Origin: Euwallacea fornicatus
Lineage: Eukaryota > Arthropoda > Insecta > Coleoptera > Curculionidae
DNA length: 64,000 nucleotides
Assembly: GCF_040115645.1 (NCBI RefSeq)
Contig: NC_089557.1
Location: forward strand, 2,108,001-2,172,000
Direction of reading: 5' to 3'
Shown: positions 1-11,338 of the stretch, in pieces
Layout of the letters: every line of letters starts with the position of its first letter
How positions within the stretch are numbered: the first letter of the stretch is position 1
Position numbers and translations under genes: made by a program
The notes under the pieces: model-generated
The model's database searches: none
What the model saw: the letters and a program-made list of their open reading frames with translations, nothing else
What the model was told of the DNA's origin: nothing

Positions 1-581
1 CTGAGTAGGCGAAACGCTTCTTGGGATAGCTTCTCTGGGGGAATTTCATCCGGATGCAAGTCAGCTTTCTTGTTTGGGCTCCTACGAAAGTGGTAATTGA
101 ATTGAAAAAAAAAGTTTATTTGCAGTAAACTTACCAAGAAGACAGGTGCTCCTCTACCAAGGCTCTTTGATCCATTACGGTGTTGCCACGTTCAATGTGA
201 TACTCGCTCTTGGATTTAGTTACCGAACTCTTTCGGTTGAGACGATTTCCCAGGTGTTCTAGGCTCGTGTGGGCTTTTCCAAGGAAAACTACGATTTGCT
301 CCATTACGGCTTTGTACATTCCGCGGCTTTTTTCGATCTGAAACAGCAGCGGAATCAGTTGAAGGCGCTTTTTCAACGATACAAGATCCCCCCTCGAAGC
401 TCCACCGAGATCTTATTACCTTTCTTAGCTGCCACTGAAGAGTCTCAATTTTACTCTGATTATAAATATTCTCAACCGGAATTTCTCCTTTCCTTGGGGT
501 TGCGAACAGAGAATTGCGCCTTGATAATATGCTCCCACATGAATACCTCCTAGAATCGTCCATGCTCACGCTTCGAATGTT
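1..581 (-). CDS. Unrecognised coiled-coil protein, three internal exons (partial)
   Basis: Three exons join in frame on the minus strand: 420-581, 135-337 and 1-81, the last running to or past the window edge. Splice sites are good: a pyrimidine-rich acceptor before 581, donor GTAATA after 420, acceptor TTTCAG before 337, donor GTAAGT after 135, acceptor CGTAG before 81. The frame is kept at both joins (phase 0, then TG+G giving Trp). The peptide is a Ser/Arg-rich stretch (SRRYSCGS, SRRNSLF), a probable coiled coil (KIETLQWQLRK continuing as IEKSRGMYKAVMEQ), then a polar part ending in IPPEKLSQEAFRLL. I do not recognise the family with confidence; a large scaffold protein of the p140Cap/SKT type is only a guess. 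No start codon or 5' exon was found, so upstream exons probably lie farther right, with transposons in the introns. Confidence 0.72.
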
Positions 582-1555
582 CTGTAAAGAGAAAAAACAC
601 ATCATTCATTAGCAATTCTTCGAGATTATTATTCTTGACAGGCATTTGCTTCTCAGACAAATACTTCGCAGACAACATCAGCGTGAGGCAACACGGTAAT
701 TTACAGTTCACACCCATGAGTCAGGTGGAAGGACTGAATATTTATCCCAAGGGTGTCAAAACCTTTTAAACGAGCAATGGGCAATTTACAGCTAGGTATA
801 AATGCGATTATGGTCGTTTTGGGTGATATCTTACGTAAGTGTGAAAGTGAGCCCCAGGGAGGGCGTAAAAAATCCTAATTGTCCCAGCTTACCGATACTG
901 GTTTAATGCTCAATAAGAGGACAGTCAATTAAATCGCCATTCTAATTTATTCGTTCACGCCGTGTCATTTATATCACTCTTAGGTCTTTATGACGCCTAA
1001 TCAGAACGGTTGTTCTAACGACGCAGATGACACGCTTTTTTCAGGAAAAAAAATAGACACTCTTGACCGCATATCTATGCTGTGGCAAACGCGAGTTTTG
1101 ACTATTGCATAAATCACCTATGGGAATTATGTTTGTCTTGTATTAAGCATAGTTATTATGTGATGCCTAATAGGCGTGCTATCATTCGAACGGAATAATG
1201 AGCTGAAGACCGCAAATTTGAGGTCCGTTAATAACGAGTTCTGCCATTGATGGTACATAATATGGGTTGATTAGTATAATGAGAACAGTGTGACCTCAAA
1301 AAGTTTGTTCCTCTGTAATTGCAAAGGTAGAAAATCGCGAAACTATACGGCTTTATAAGAGAACATTATTAGTAAAAATATATTGCAGATACAGGATGTT
1401 CAGTTTCTTTCCTCTTTTTTAGAGGGGGAGTACTGTACTCTCTATCCGTTTGGGTCCATAGAAATTGTTTTCGCTTCGCGATCTAGCCTTTTTTGTTCCA
1501 TGCGGTCCGTCCCCCTCCCGAAAACGACCCGTTCGTTTCATGAAGGGTGCTGATG
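582..1555. other. Non-coding stretch, probable intron of the 1-581 gene
   Basis: I see no gene, RNA or recognisable repeat here. If the exons at 1-581 have 5' partners, this is intron. The only open frames are short, alternative-start frames without splice support. Confidence 0.4.
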
Positions 1556-2589
1556 TACAGGGCGTCCACGCGTAAAGTCCCACCTCCTTCTAACTTTTTA
1601 ATATATTGACGCAGAAAGAGCCTCTTAACGTTAAATGCTTGACAGCTCTTTAAATTTTCCAAGATTGTTAGCAGTTTTATACGGGGTGTGCAAAAACGTG
1701 TGCCAACCCAATATTGCATTTTCTGAACAATTAAGCATTACTTTTTTTACATATTTAGATTCTGTGTTTTATTGCGAATTCAACGATATATGCACCTACG
1801 TCATACCTCAAATCTTATAATTATAACGAAAAGAAGAGTGTCAAATATAACAAATCTCCTCAATCGGAGTGATATAATAACAAAATGCCTACAAAGTGTG
1901 GAAAAAATATTTCGACCAAGTGGTGAACATGATGGAAGGAACTCTGAACAATACCTGTAAAATAATAACAAAAACAAGGGAATAAGTTTATTCTGCCTTA
2001 TTGTCATTGTATTCAATTTAATTAAATTCGAACATTAATTATTAATATTAATTGCGCTTTTGTTGGGTTAACAAGCAAATATTGGGTTTAGAAAATAAGA
2101 AAAATGAAATATATCTTTTGAAGTAGCATTTTTCCCGTATTTTCAGTAAATTGAAAAAATTTGGCAACTTTCTTTTTCAGTATATATATATCATTTTTCA
2201 TAAAAAATATTGATCATAAATGTCAAAAACTATTGAATTTAATCGTGAGACAATCCATAACAATAACAAAACAGATTACTGCTGACCATATCAGCCATAT
2301 TGTTTTTAAAAGCTAAATAAAAAATAAATAAAAAAAATATACATATATATATATATATATATGTAGAACACCGCCATTGAACTATATTGCATGAGAGTAA
2401 ATTTTTGTAAATATTTCAAAAAATAGAAAATTGTGTTGGTACACCTTTTTACACTCCCTGTATAAAACCGTTGACTTTCTCAAAAAACTACATGGACTTT
2501 CAAGCACTTTTGTTAGAAATTATTTTTTCCTATTTCCACATGTTAAAAAGTTAAAGAGAGGATGGGACTTCTCGCACGGACACCCTGTA
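1556..2589. mobile_element. Long-TIR DNA element (TACAGGG-ended), about 1.03 kb
   Basis: The left arm (1556 to about 1760) is matched in inverted orientation by the right arm (about 2395-2589). Both begin TACAGGGYGTCC, share a stretch ending in TTTTTAAYAT, and carry a second internal terminus (1680 on the left, 2456-2462 on the right) 124-127 bp inside the first. The interior is AT-rich and includes a (TA)n run. A short plus-strand frame around 1830-1960, ending in EQYL, loosely resembles the C-terminal end of IS630/Tc1/mariner transposases, but this is weak. Probably a non-autonomous or decayed element of that superfamily. Confidence 0.75.
2341..2362. repeat. (TA)n microsatellite
   Basis: An alternating AT tract inside the 1556-2589 element. 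Confidence 0.8.
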
Positions 2590-3296
2590 CATGTCTAGAC
2601 TGAGTGATCTGTGAGGGGTCCCACTGAAGCTCCCGAAGAACGCCTCTACGTTTGCGGACGAGCTTCGAATGCATCCAGCGTCCGAAGACAGTCCGTAGTG
2701 CCTCTTGTATGCCGGCATAGATGTAAGAGCGATCGCAGCAAAATAGAAATTTTCTTTGATTGAGGAATTATTGTTGCTCAATGGTAGGTTCGATGCGTGC
2801 AGCATGGGTACCACTCATCGCCGAAGGCCCAAATTACCTAATAGATGACATAATCGTGGTAATAATCGAAAACCACGCCCACGAGGCGCGGATTCATTCT
2901 CATTCGATTTTTCTGATTACAGCCTTCATAAAATTCGAGCCATTGTTGTGGGCAATTAGGAAATATTTTTAAAATCGCAGTTCCAAAGTCGTGATCCATG
3001 AACAATACGTTTCAATTTAAGGTTGCTTAGGGGTGCCTGCCATTTATTTCTCGTCTATCGAATGAGCAATAACCTAGATATTCAGGAGCTAATTCGACTT
3101 ACGCCGTTGCAGCGCCTTTATGCAACCTCAAAAACCGCCATTAGGGCATTTGTTGCAATTTGTTGTTGCGAGCCGATTTTAACCAACACCAGGGAGATGA
3201 TATCGCGTTTTTACCGTACATAATTCCATTTTATTTAATTAAAGTGCCACTTTGATCAAGATAACACCGAGAAGACGGAATATGTATATACATATA
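2590..3296. other. Non-coding stretch with a GC-richer patch
   Basis: Positions 2590-2750 are more GC-rich than their surroundings and open on the minus strand, directly against the end of the 1556-2589 element. No acceptor or homology supports an exon. The rest is AT-rich with nothing recognisable. Confidence 0.35.
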
Positions 3297-3522
3297 TACA
3301 GGGTGTCCCAGTTGTTAAAGTAGTAAGTTCAACCACGTATTCTACACCGAAAAGTAAGTGTAGTTTATTATATAAATTATATACGAAAAATTCTTCGTTA
3401 CAAAATACAGGGTGTTAAAGTTTTATTAAAAAATCACAAATTCTTGAATATGTCCGAAACCACCTGAGATATCTTAATGAAATTTCGTAGAGTTTGACAG
3501 TTAATATGTACACACTATATTT
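3297..3522. mobile_element. Single arm of a TACAGGG-ended element
   Basis: Begins TACAGGGTGTCCC at 3297 and has a second TACAGGGTGT at 3406. Layout and sequence resemble the arms of the 13604-14527 element (TTATATAAATT followed by a TTCGTTAC- or TGTTACGG-like word just before the internal terminus). No matching inverted partner was found nearby, so this looks like a truncated copy cut by the next element. Confidence 0.6.
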
Positions 3523-4265
3523 TTTTTGTTGCGGTTTTTTGGTGGTAAATGCATGTATACAGGGCGACCCAAAAACAAGCTACCACCACGAACTTCATTT
3601 TTTCAAACAGAAATAATTTTTTTTTTTCATTTTTGAATTTTTCGTCGAATTCTAAGTATATTTTATGTAGCATTTTCTATATCTGAAATCAACAGTTATC
3701 GGGAAATTTCATTATTTATTTTATAAATTATTCAGGCGTCGGTCTACCGAATGGCCACCAGTGTCTCGGAATCTCAATCCTTTAGACTATTTTTTTCTGA
3801 GCCCATCTATAAAATGTACAAAACTAGATCTGAAACGATTGACGACTGAAAAACTAGAATCAGAAGAGAATGCGCTCATATTAGTCCAGAAACAATAAAT
3901 ATGATTCAGCTCGAATTTATCCACCATTTGTGTTACTGCCGGGCACAAAAAGGACTTTATTTTAAACACTTAATTTAATAAATACTTTTTCCTACTTATT
4001 AAATATTATGTTTCGTGAAAATCTATTAATAGTTACTGCAACCATCATCTTGGTTTCTGATATTTTCAGATGTAAATTTCTCGATAACTGTTGACTTTTG
4101 GTGTAGCAAATGCTATATAAAATATACTTAGAAATCGATGCAAAATTAAAAAATGAAATAAAAAATAATTATTTCTGTTTGGAAAAATTAAGTTCGTAGT
4201 CATAACTTGTTTATGGGTCACCCTGTATACACACGTTTACCATCAAAAAACCGCAACAAAAAATA
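3523..4265. mobile_element. Long-TIR element with transposase relic
   Basis: An inverted repeat of about 180 bp pairs 3523-3705 with 4080-4265. It contains the typical terminus TACAGGGYGACCC at 3558 (left) and 4227 (right). The match continues about 35 bp outside that terminus on both sides, so the element or its target was itself palindromic. The interior holds a decayed transposase fragment (separate entry), which places it in the IS630/Tc1/mariner superfamily. Confidence 0.78.
3740..3972 (+). pseudogene. Decayed mariner-type transposase fragment
   Basis: The plus-strand frame reads WPPVSRNLNPLDYFF, a clear match to the third-acidic-residue block of mariner-like transposases (canonical form WPPRSPDLTPLDFF). 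The remaining C-terminal part is open for about 60 codons but ends in a stop and is poorly conserved. Only the C-terminal part survives; the DDE/D region upstream is gone. Confidence 0.7.
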
Positions 4266-4360
4266 AACATCGGCGTGTCCCAACGCTTTACCAATAAACA
4301 AACACCTGATTTTTAATCGAATTTATTCCATCTTTGTGCACACACTGTATATAGTCCACA

Positions 4361-5361
4361 TGCAGGGTGTTGCAAAAATCAATATCAAAAATGGTATCAT
4401 GAGATTATTACGGTCAAAAAATTAAAATTTGATTTCATAGTTATTTCAAAAAATTGTCTCGTTTAGGTGCTATTGACCGTCAAAAATCTTCAAAAAAAAA
4501 AACAACATACTTTTTGCTATATCTCGAGAATGCTTTAACGGATTTTAATGAAAACCATTGCGCATTTACCCCTCAGTACGGGGATTATGTTCATGTAACA
4601 TCCATGTCTATTCGCAATGTGCAAGGACCGGAACTTTACACAGGGTAGCTCCATCGTATTGATTAATTTTTCCGATGATACATTTCACATGATGATGCAC
4701 TCTCCAGTCTCTTGTGAATTTCTCGTGCAGTTCACATTTCATGCCGAAGTTTTTTTTTTCTCATACACAACACTAACGTGCCGTCTCTTCGACAATTAAG
4801 GACACTTGTCGAAGTTTCAGTTGAATAGCCAGCTAGCTCTCGTTAGCTGTAGTGAAAACTGAATTAATAACAAAAAAATAAATAAATAAAAAACAATTTA
4901 AATGAATTATGAAAGCGTTCACATTGACCAGTGTCGATAATTATCGAATGAGATGGCAAATTGACGTTCTCTACGAGAAAAGAAAATAATTTTTTTCAGC
5001 GTGAAATGTTAACCGCACGAGAAATTTCCAAGAGATAGAAAAGTTGGAGAAAGGGCTAATGCATAATCAGGAAAAAATCAATACGATATAGCTACCCAGC
5101 AGAAAATTCTGGTAATTTTTGTAGGAAGATGACTAACAACGTACTGCTTGCACACTGCCAATGGACATGCATGTTACGTGGAAATAGTCGCTGTACTAAA
5201 GAATAAACGCACAATGGGCTTCATTGAAACCCATTGAAGCATTTTGGAGATATAGCAAAATATATATATCTTTTCAAGAGCTTTTGAACCAAATCTTAAT
5301 GTTTTGACCGAAATAATGTCATGATACCATTCTTGACATTGATTTTCGAAACACCCTGTAT
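4361..5361. mobile_element. 1-kb fold-back element (arms about 440 bp)
   Basis: The left arm starts TGCAGGGTGTTGC and the right arm, reversed, starts TACAGGGTGTTTC. The arms can be aligned almost to the centre: 4361 to about 4815 against about 4925-5361, with a loop of roughly 110 bp. Shared landmarks include ATGGTATCATGA, TTTTGCTATATCTC, ATCGTATTGATT, GAAATTTCTCGTGC and a GACAC near the loop. No transposase sequence is visible, so it is a non-autonomous hairpin element. Confidence 0.82.
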
Positions 5362-5497
5362 ATATTTCATATATAAAGGGGTGCACATACATCCTTTCCT
5401 CGGATGCCTATCAGTTTATTTGTGATTTCATAAACATATCAATTATGAGGATGTACATGAGGCTCACAAAGGTACATTTCAAAACTACGGACATCTC

Positions 5498-6374
5498 TAC
5501 AGGTTGTCCCAAAAGAGCGTAGCAACACAAAGTGTGACTTTTTTAAACGGGACCACCCGCATTTTTTTCACGTGATAGAACCCTCTTTTAAACCTGTATT
5601 ATTTCCTAGATTTTTTTCACCCTTACACGCAGTGGCTCGGAGCTACGACGTTTTAAAAAAAATGAGATATTTACAGTGTGTTATAAAAATAAAATTAATA
5701 TCGTAGTTACCTTAAGTTAGATTTCGATCATTTCAGGATGGATTTCCACGTAAGATCCCCTTGGCTGATACTAATTCTCACTAAGCGAAAAATGCATACA
5801 GTGTAACCACAATAACAACTTTAATTTTCACTTTTTCAACTTCGATTTGTTTCTGTTTTTGTTTTTTTTTTCAAATGTTTTTTATGACGCAGGCCGAAAG
5901 AACATTAAATATTCTTCATTTTGGTGTGAAACAATGTCAAATTTATCTTAAGGGTTAACAGAATTATTCATTATCCCAACAAAACTTGCATTCGTGGCTA
6001 AGTGTCCGACTGTTCAGCTTGAGTACGGTTCCTGGCTAATTTCTCCCACCTTGAAAGAGTGAAAATTAAAGTCGTTGTGAACGCACTGTATGTATTTTTG
6101 GCTGAACGAGTATTGGTACTTGCTAAGGGGGCCTCACGCGAGAATCCATCCTGAAACTCTCAAAGTCTAACTTAAGGTGACTACGATATGAATTTTTGCC
6201 ATGAGGCACTGAAAATGTCTATAGTTTCTTATAACACGTCATAGCTCCGAGGGTAAAAAAAATTATGAACTGGCACAGGTTCGAGAGAGGATTCTGTCAT
6301 ATGAAGAGAGTGCGGGTGGTCCCATCTTAAAAAATTCCACTTTGAGTCGCCGCGCTTTTTTGGGACACCCTCTA
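5498..6374. mobile_element. Long-TIR element, about 0.88 kb
   Basis: The left arm (5498 to about 5840) starts TACAGGTTGTCCC; the right arm (about 6060-6374), reversed, starts TAGAGGGTGTCCC. Matches include GGGACCACCCGCA against GTGCGGGTGGTCCCA, AGCTACGACG against CGTCATAGCT, and TTAAGTTAGA against TCTAACTTAA. The unpaired centre is about 220 bp. Same terminus type as its neighbours; no coding remnant seen. Confidence 0.8.
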
Positions 6375-7662
6375 TAGAGATATATATGGAATCATATGGA
6401 AACTTCACGGAACGAAGGATAAACGACCCAGCTGCCAAGCAACCGCAGAACCGGACAACTTTAACAGCGAATGTTTCGGTTAAGTACATGGTGAAATTAA
6501 TCCCAGTTGAAGCGCCATGGAACGTACCTCAGGAATTCCAACCACCGACCAACACTGAATGCTTCACCACTGACCTATTCTCGAGCATTTTCAGATTAAA
6601 ATTCAAATGAGTATACAAGTTATCACACGCCCCATTATTACAAGATTTAATGAATAATTATTGGAACATAAAGAACACGATCCTCTTTGACCTTAGTGGT
6701 ACCGTAGTGAATGTAGGATGTTTGCATTTGTTTCCTTTCCTATTATTTATTTATCAGTTTCTTTGCGTTTCTGTGGCCGAGGCAGGGAACCAGTTATAAC
6801 ATAACGGGTGGAGTATTGCCGACCATTTCTTTTATTGACTTCAAAGGCCAAAGGTCGAGCCTTGTCCGATACGCTCATCGTTGATAAATTAACGACGGAA
6901 AATGACAAGAACTCACGCAACATTTCTACACTTAATTTTCTTCAAGGATTTGCAATTTTCGTGTAGAAACGGAGGATATCCTTATTTATTTTTACATGGT
7001 ATAGTGCGTATCTCTTTATTGTTATTTCAAGCGTGGTTTTGCCCGGAGTTTTCAAATAAAACTGAAACCCACATCAGAGTTAATTGAAGCTGGGTTGAAG
7101 GCTCGTTCCTTATCTCATATAATAAGTATAAAGTGGTATTATTACAAATAATAATAATTTAGGAATTTTACGTCGGGACGATTTTATCGAGGGAATGCGC
7201 AATTATATCGAGGCACTTTTTCAGGGATTATCGTTATTGCTACTCTGTGAGGAATCTTCTGAATGATATACGGGCCTAATGTCTTTGGAAAAATGCTCTG
7301 CTAATGGAATAACCGGAAATTATTTTATTTCTCATGAGATATTTTCCAGGCAGCTTTGTTTGCACCAACGATGCCACATAATCCCTTGGAATGCGAGCAA
7401 ATGCCTTGATCAATCGATACTATAGGCGGATCAGCGCACCTTTGCATGCGGCCGTACGACGACGCGCATGCGGTTTCTTTTCCGTTCTAGAGTACTACTG
7501 AACGAACGTACGGGGCTGAAACGTACGTCGTGCCGGTATAACGCGCACATACGGCTCAGTTGCATTATTTTGAGTACTATGCTCGCCCATCGTGGCGCAT
7601 TTTGTCGAATATCCACGCTGAGCAAGAGAGCAAAATTTCACTCTCCCCTTCGCCAAGATATA
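6375..7662. other. Intergenic or intronic stretch with CpG-rich patch
   Basis: No gene supported. Positions 7435-7640 form a CpG-dense patch (CGTACGACGACGCGC and similar words) directly beside the Tc1-like insertion that starts at 7663. It could be promoter-like, but I see no linked exon. Confidence 0.4.
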
Positions 7663-9011
7663 TGCTGCGTGACGTAGAAAAGAGAACACCCCGTGAAAAT
7701 GGTTTTATTTAAATAATTTTTGATTCGCATGTTTCTTACGCTAAGAAAAATCCTTCACTAAAGCATTAAACAAATTTAATTGTTAAAAACGAAAAAAATA
7801 TTAATTATTTGTCGGCCCTTTGCGATGTCTTACACATTCCTGTACACCTCTAGGCATGGATCTGATGTACTCTTGGGGATCTCATTCCAGCCCAACTGGA
7901 CAGCATGGCGTAGCGTAGCTAGGATTTTTGAGGAATGGGGTAAATTAAACAAACTTCTACCTACAATATCCCATAGATGTTCAATCGGTGAAAGATCTGG
8001 AGATCGAGGTGGCCAAGGTAGCAGATTGATTGCATTTCGTTGAAAGAACTCGGATAAGGGACGCGATGAGGTTTTAGAACTTCTTGGATGTCTGTTGGGC
8101 TGTCATACTGCCTCCGATGAAAAGTAAAGGCGACATGCTACCATATGCAATAGCACCCCGAACCATTGCCCTAACACTCCGATGGACATGCCTCTGTATT
8201 GTAAACTGAGGATTCCGTCTTTCACCGCTTGTTCTTCTTATTCATGCTCCGCCATCATGATGCCCAAACAGAATCTGGATTCGTCACCAAACACGATATT
8301 GTCCCATTCCAGATTTCGATGTACCCCTTCTCTGTACCAATGCAGTCGATTTTGACCATGACTTAAGGTGAGGGTTAACGCAAAATGGGGACGGTGGGAA
8401 ATCAGTCCGAAACATCTTATCCGGCGATAAATGGTTCCAACCCCAATGGGCCTTCGATACCCAGCGAACCACCGATCCGCCAGCGTCCTCCACGAGACGG
8501 ATCAATCTCTTAGGGGTGTAATTCGAAGGCGGCGATCTTGGCGTTCTGTAGTTCTTCGGGATCGTCCAGGATCTCTTCTTCTGGCTGTTTGTTCTTCTCG
8601 GAACTATGCCTGGCAACATCTTACTATAGTGTTTACACTACGGTTCAATCTAGTGACGATTTCCCTAAATGATCGGCCAAATTTTCGTAGATCCACCATT
8701 CGGCCTCTTACAAACAGACTCAATTGATAAAAATTTCGCTGTATTCTGCATCTGAGCATATTTAAATAATCTAAAATAATTTCTAAGCCTTCTTATACCG
8801 ATAAATGATATTTTGCCGCCATATTGCTGATATTTTATTTCAATTTTTATAATTAAAAAAAAAATAAAATTCCTGATAACACATAAATCGACTGACAAAT
8901 ATAGCTGAAACTTCAATTGTTTTTTGTGTTCCTATGTACAAACATGCATACCAAAAATTGTTTAAATAAAAGCATTTTTAAGGGGTACTGGCTTTTCTAC
9001 GTCACGCAGTG
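7663..9011 (-). mobile_element. Tc1-like element, sibling 1 (inactive)
   Basis: TA target duplications at 7661-7662 and 9012-9013 flank inverted repeats of about 75 bp (CTGCGTGACGTAGAAAAG, then ATTTAAAYAATTTTTG). On the minus strand the transposase frame carries a paired/HTH-type N-terminus, the first acidic block GDES and the third block PDLSPIEHLWD. It is dead: a TAG interrupts the HTH region (8604-8606), other frames shift, and the block with the second catalytic Asp is absent. A sibling with the same lesions lies at 17034-18374. Length is about 1.35 kb; full-length Tc1 elements are usually 1.3-1.7 kb. Confidence 0.88.
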
Positions 9012-9013
9012 TA

Positions 9014-11338
9014 CATGTCGCGTGGAGTTTAACCTGCAAATCTTCAAAGACATTGCGTCTTTGGTCCTGATTGACGATGTCACGCAAAGATTCATCGACT
9101 CGACTGTGGCCGGCTATTATAGTCGGGTCAACACCCAACTTAACCAGGCAAAAGTAAGTACAGTATGGTACTCACTAAGATGCGCCACACCACCTGTGCA
9201 TCTCCTGCTGCATTTCGCGATTGTAGTCAGTTTCTTTTCTCATTTAACCCCGCATTTGCGAATTCCTTTCGATGCCATGTAAATTTTAAAACTTTTTTGA
9301 TTCGCGCCACTTTGGCACCTACCCCGCCGAGAGGGGTTCCCCTGTAGTACGACTTATTCCTGCGCGCGAAAAAGGGTCACATATGACCGTGTCAGTCATA
9401 ACATAATCTTGCCGATTATGACCCACCGGGACGACCTTGGTCTTCTTGATCGGTTTGTTTTTGTTTAGTGTCCAGACTCGCTTCTTCCGTACTGTCTGGT
9501 GTTCGATTTTCTCTTCCCTGGTGCAGATAGTCAACTATCTCATTTCAATCTTTCATGAACGGAGCATTCTGGCTCCCTGAAGGAAGCAGCACATTCACAA
9601 TTTCGCTTGTCTGCCACTAATTGCGGCCGCATAGTTGAGTATTTTATGGGTTCGTGGCGGAGCACCTGCGACCGCGAGACGAAGATAAAATCGGATTTAA
9701 TCGACGGACAATAATGATATTAATGGCCCCTTTAACACACTAATCTACAACTTATTAAAAGATTTTATCAACCTGTTGCGGAGCTTACCTGCAATTTAGA
9801 AAATCCGGACTTGTGGAGTAATAATTATCAATCAATCACACACTATTTTACGTCGAAGCTCGTTCGGGAGCGAACAACGAATGACCAAATAAATCGCAAC
9901 AAAGTACCAAATCATCGAATCAGGCAGAATTGTGGAGGTTTTTGCGGCCCGCTGACAAAAGTTGCAGAACGATGACGAAAGTGTTTTGTAGTCCAATTGC
10001 GGCATAGACATGAAAGTTACATTGAGATCAAAAATATGGGCCGATTTGTGGTATTGTTTAACTACCATCGAACCTTTGAAAAAGCTATTTTAAAACTCGA
10101 ACTTAAATGAGAAATCCTGGAGGCATTCTCGACAAACCGAACGTCTATTTCCAGACGGCGAAAGCCCCAGATTTAAGGCTTCGAACATCCACGAAATTAA
10201 TTTAAAATGTTGATTCGGCCATAAGATCGTCATATTTCGTAATGGTCATGTCGGGGAATCAGTGGTCTTATGTGCCGTTAAACCTGGAAGTGGGACGAAT
10301 GCTCTGGAGAAGCGGCTCTTTGTAGGCACTTGAAGGAATTCAAGCGAGTTATTGGAAATGTGTGATGTGCGGATTAACTTCGGTTATTGGCAGAATTACC
10401 GCGGAAGCGTTCCCCCTCGCGCTGAAACGAAAACGCTCATGTATTTAGGTTTCCAAAGAATGAGTTTATTTGCCTTCCAACAAGGGGAAATAATACATAC
10501 ACAGAAATAAAATCTCACTTTACGCAAGCCACATCCTGGGCAATAAAGAACGATATTATATTGTTCCTTTCTGACTACTCGAATTGCTTTTGGGGCCCCC
10601 CCGATGTTTATGTATTTACGCGATAAAAGCCCTCGTTGGCAGTATCTCCGCATGCCACTAACTTTGTGTTTACCGCTCGAAACCTTATGTGCTTTTGGCC
10701 CCAAATTCCCGAACACGAAACAAGAGTGTTTTGGGTGTCAACCACCTTGGCACACTTAAAAGCAGGTTGTTTGGCAAAATAATCGGCATTTCGGTGCTTG
10801 TAAAGCCGCCCACGCTTTGATATTAAATCATGTAATATAACGCAGATGAAATAAAGCTACATTCCATCAATTATTATCCTCGGCGCCAGTGGGGGGAAAG
10901 GGGAAATCTCTCCATCACTGAAGAACTATCTGCTTATGGGACTTCACGTTCTTGCTGTGCGGCTGAATTAAAGAAATTGTTTATTGTCGTTACAACATAT
11001 TGGTTTTTACATACCTCAAAACGGTCCTTAACGCTCGGCTTAACGGCCGGTGGCCGTTAGGTTGAAACTTCCTCACCCAAAACCACATTAAATACGAAGT
11101 TTTGGGGAGAAAAGAACGGAATACTTTAAATCCATCATAGTTTTAAGTCAAAATAGTTGATTATTAAAAAGTGAGCATAATATACAAAAATCGAAGTACA
11201 TACTTAACAGTGTTATATACAAAATCAAATAAGTTCATTTCTACAGATATAAAAGGAATGAAAACAATAAATTATGCTGGCAAAAAGTATGGAATACTTC
11301 GTAAAATCCACTATAATCGATACAAAACTTTAAATAAA
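9014..11338. other. Intergenic or intronic stretch
   Basis: No gene recognised. Contains one copy of a diverged dispersed repeat (9988-10220). Open frames at 9832-10068 and 10396-10716 lack homology or splice support. Confidence 0.4.
9988..10220 (+). repeat. Diverged dispersed repeat, copy 1
   Basis: Shares spaced blocks in the same order with 19610-19822: TTGCGGCATWGACAT, GCTATTTTRAAA, CTATTTMCAGACGGCGAAAGC and ATTAATT. Overall identity between blocks is low. It could be an old transposon or a duplicated segment. Confidence 0.4.

Noticed and set aside
269..553. 94-codon plus-strand frame
   Set aside because: Shadow of the better-supported minus-strand exons at 135-337 and 420-581.
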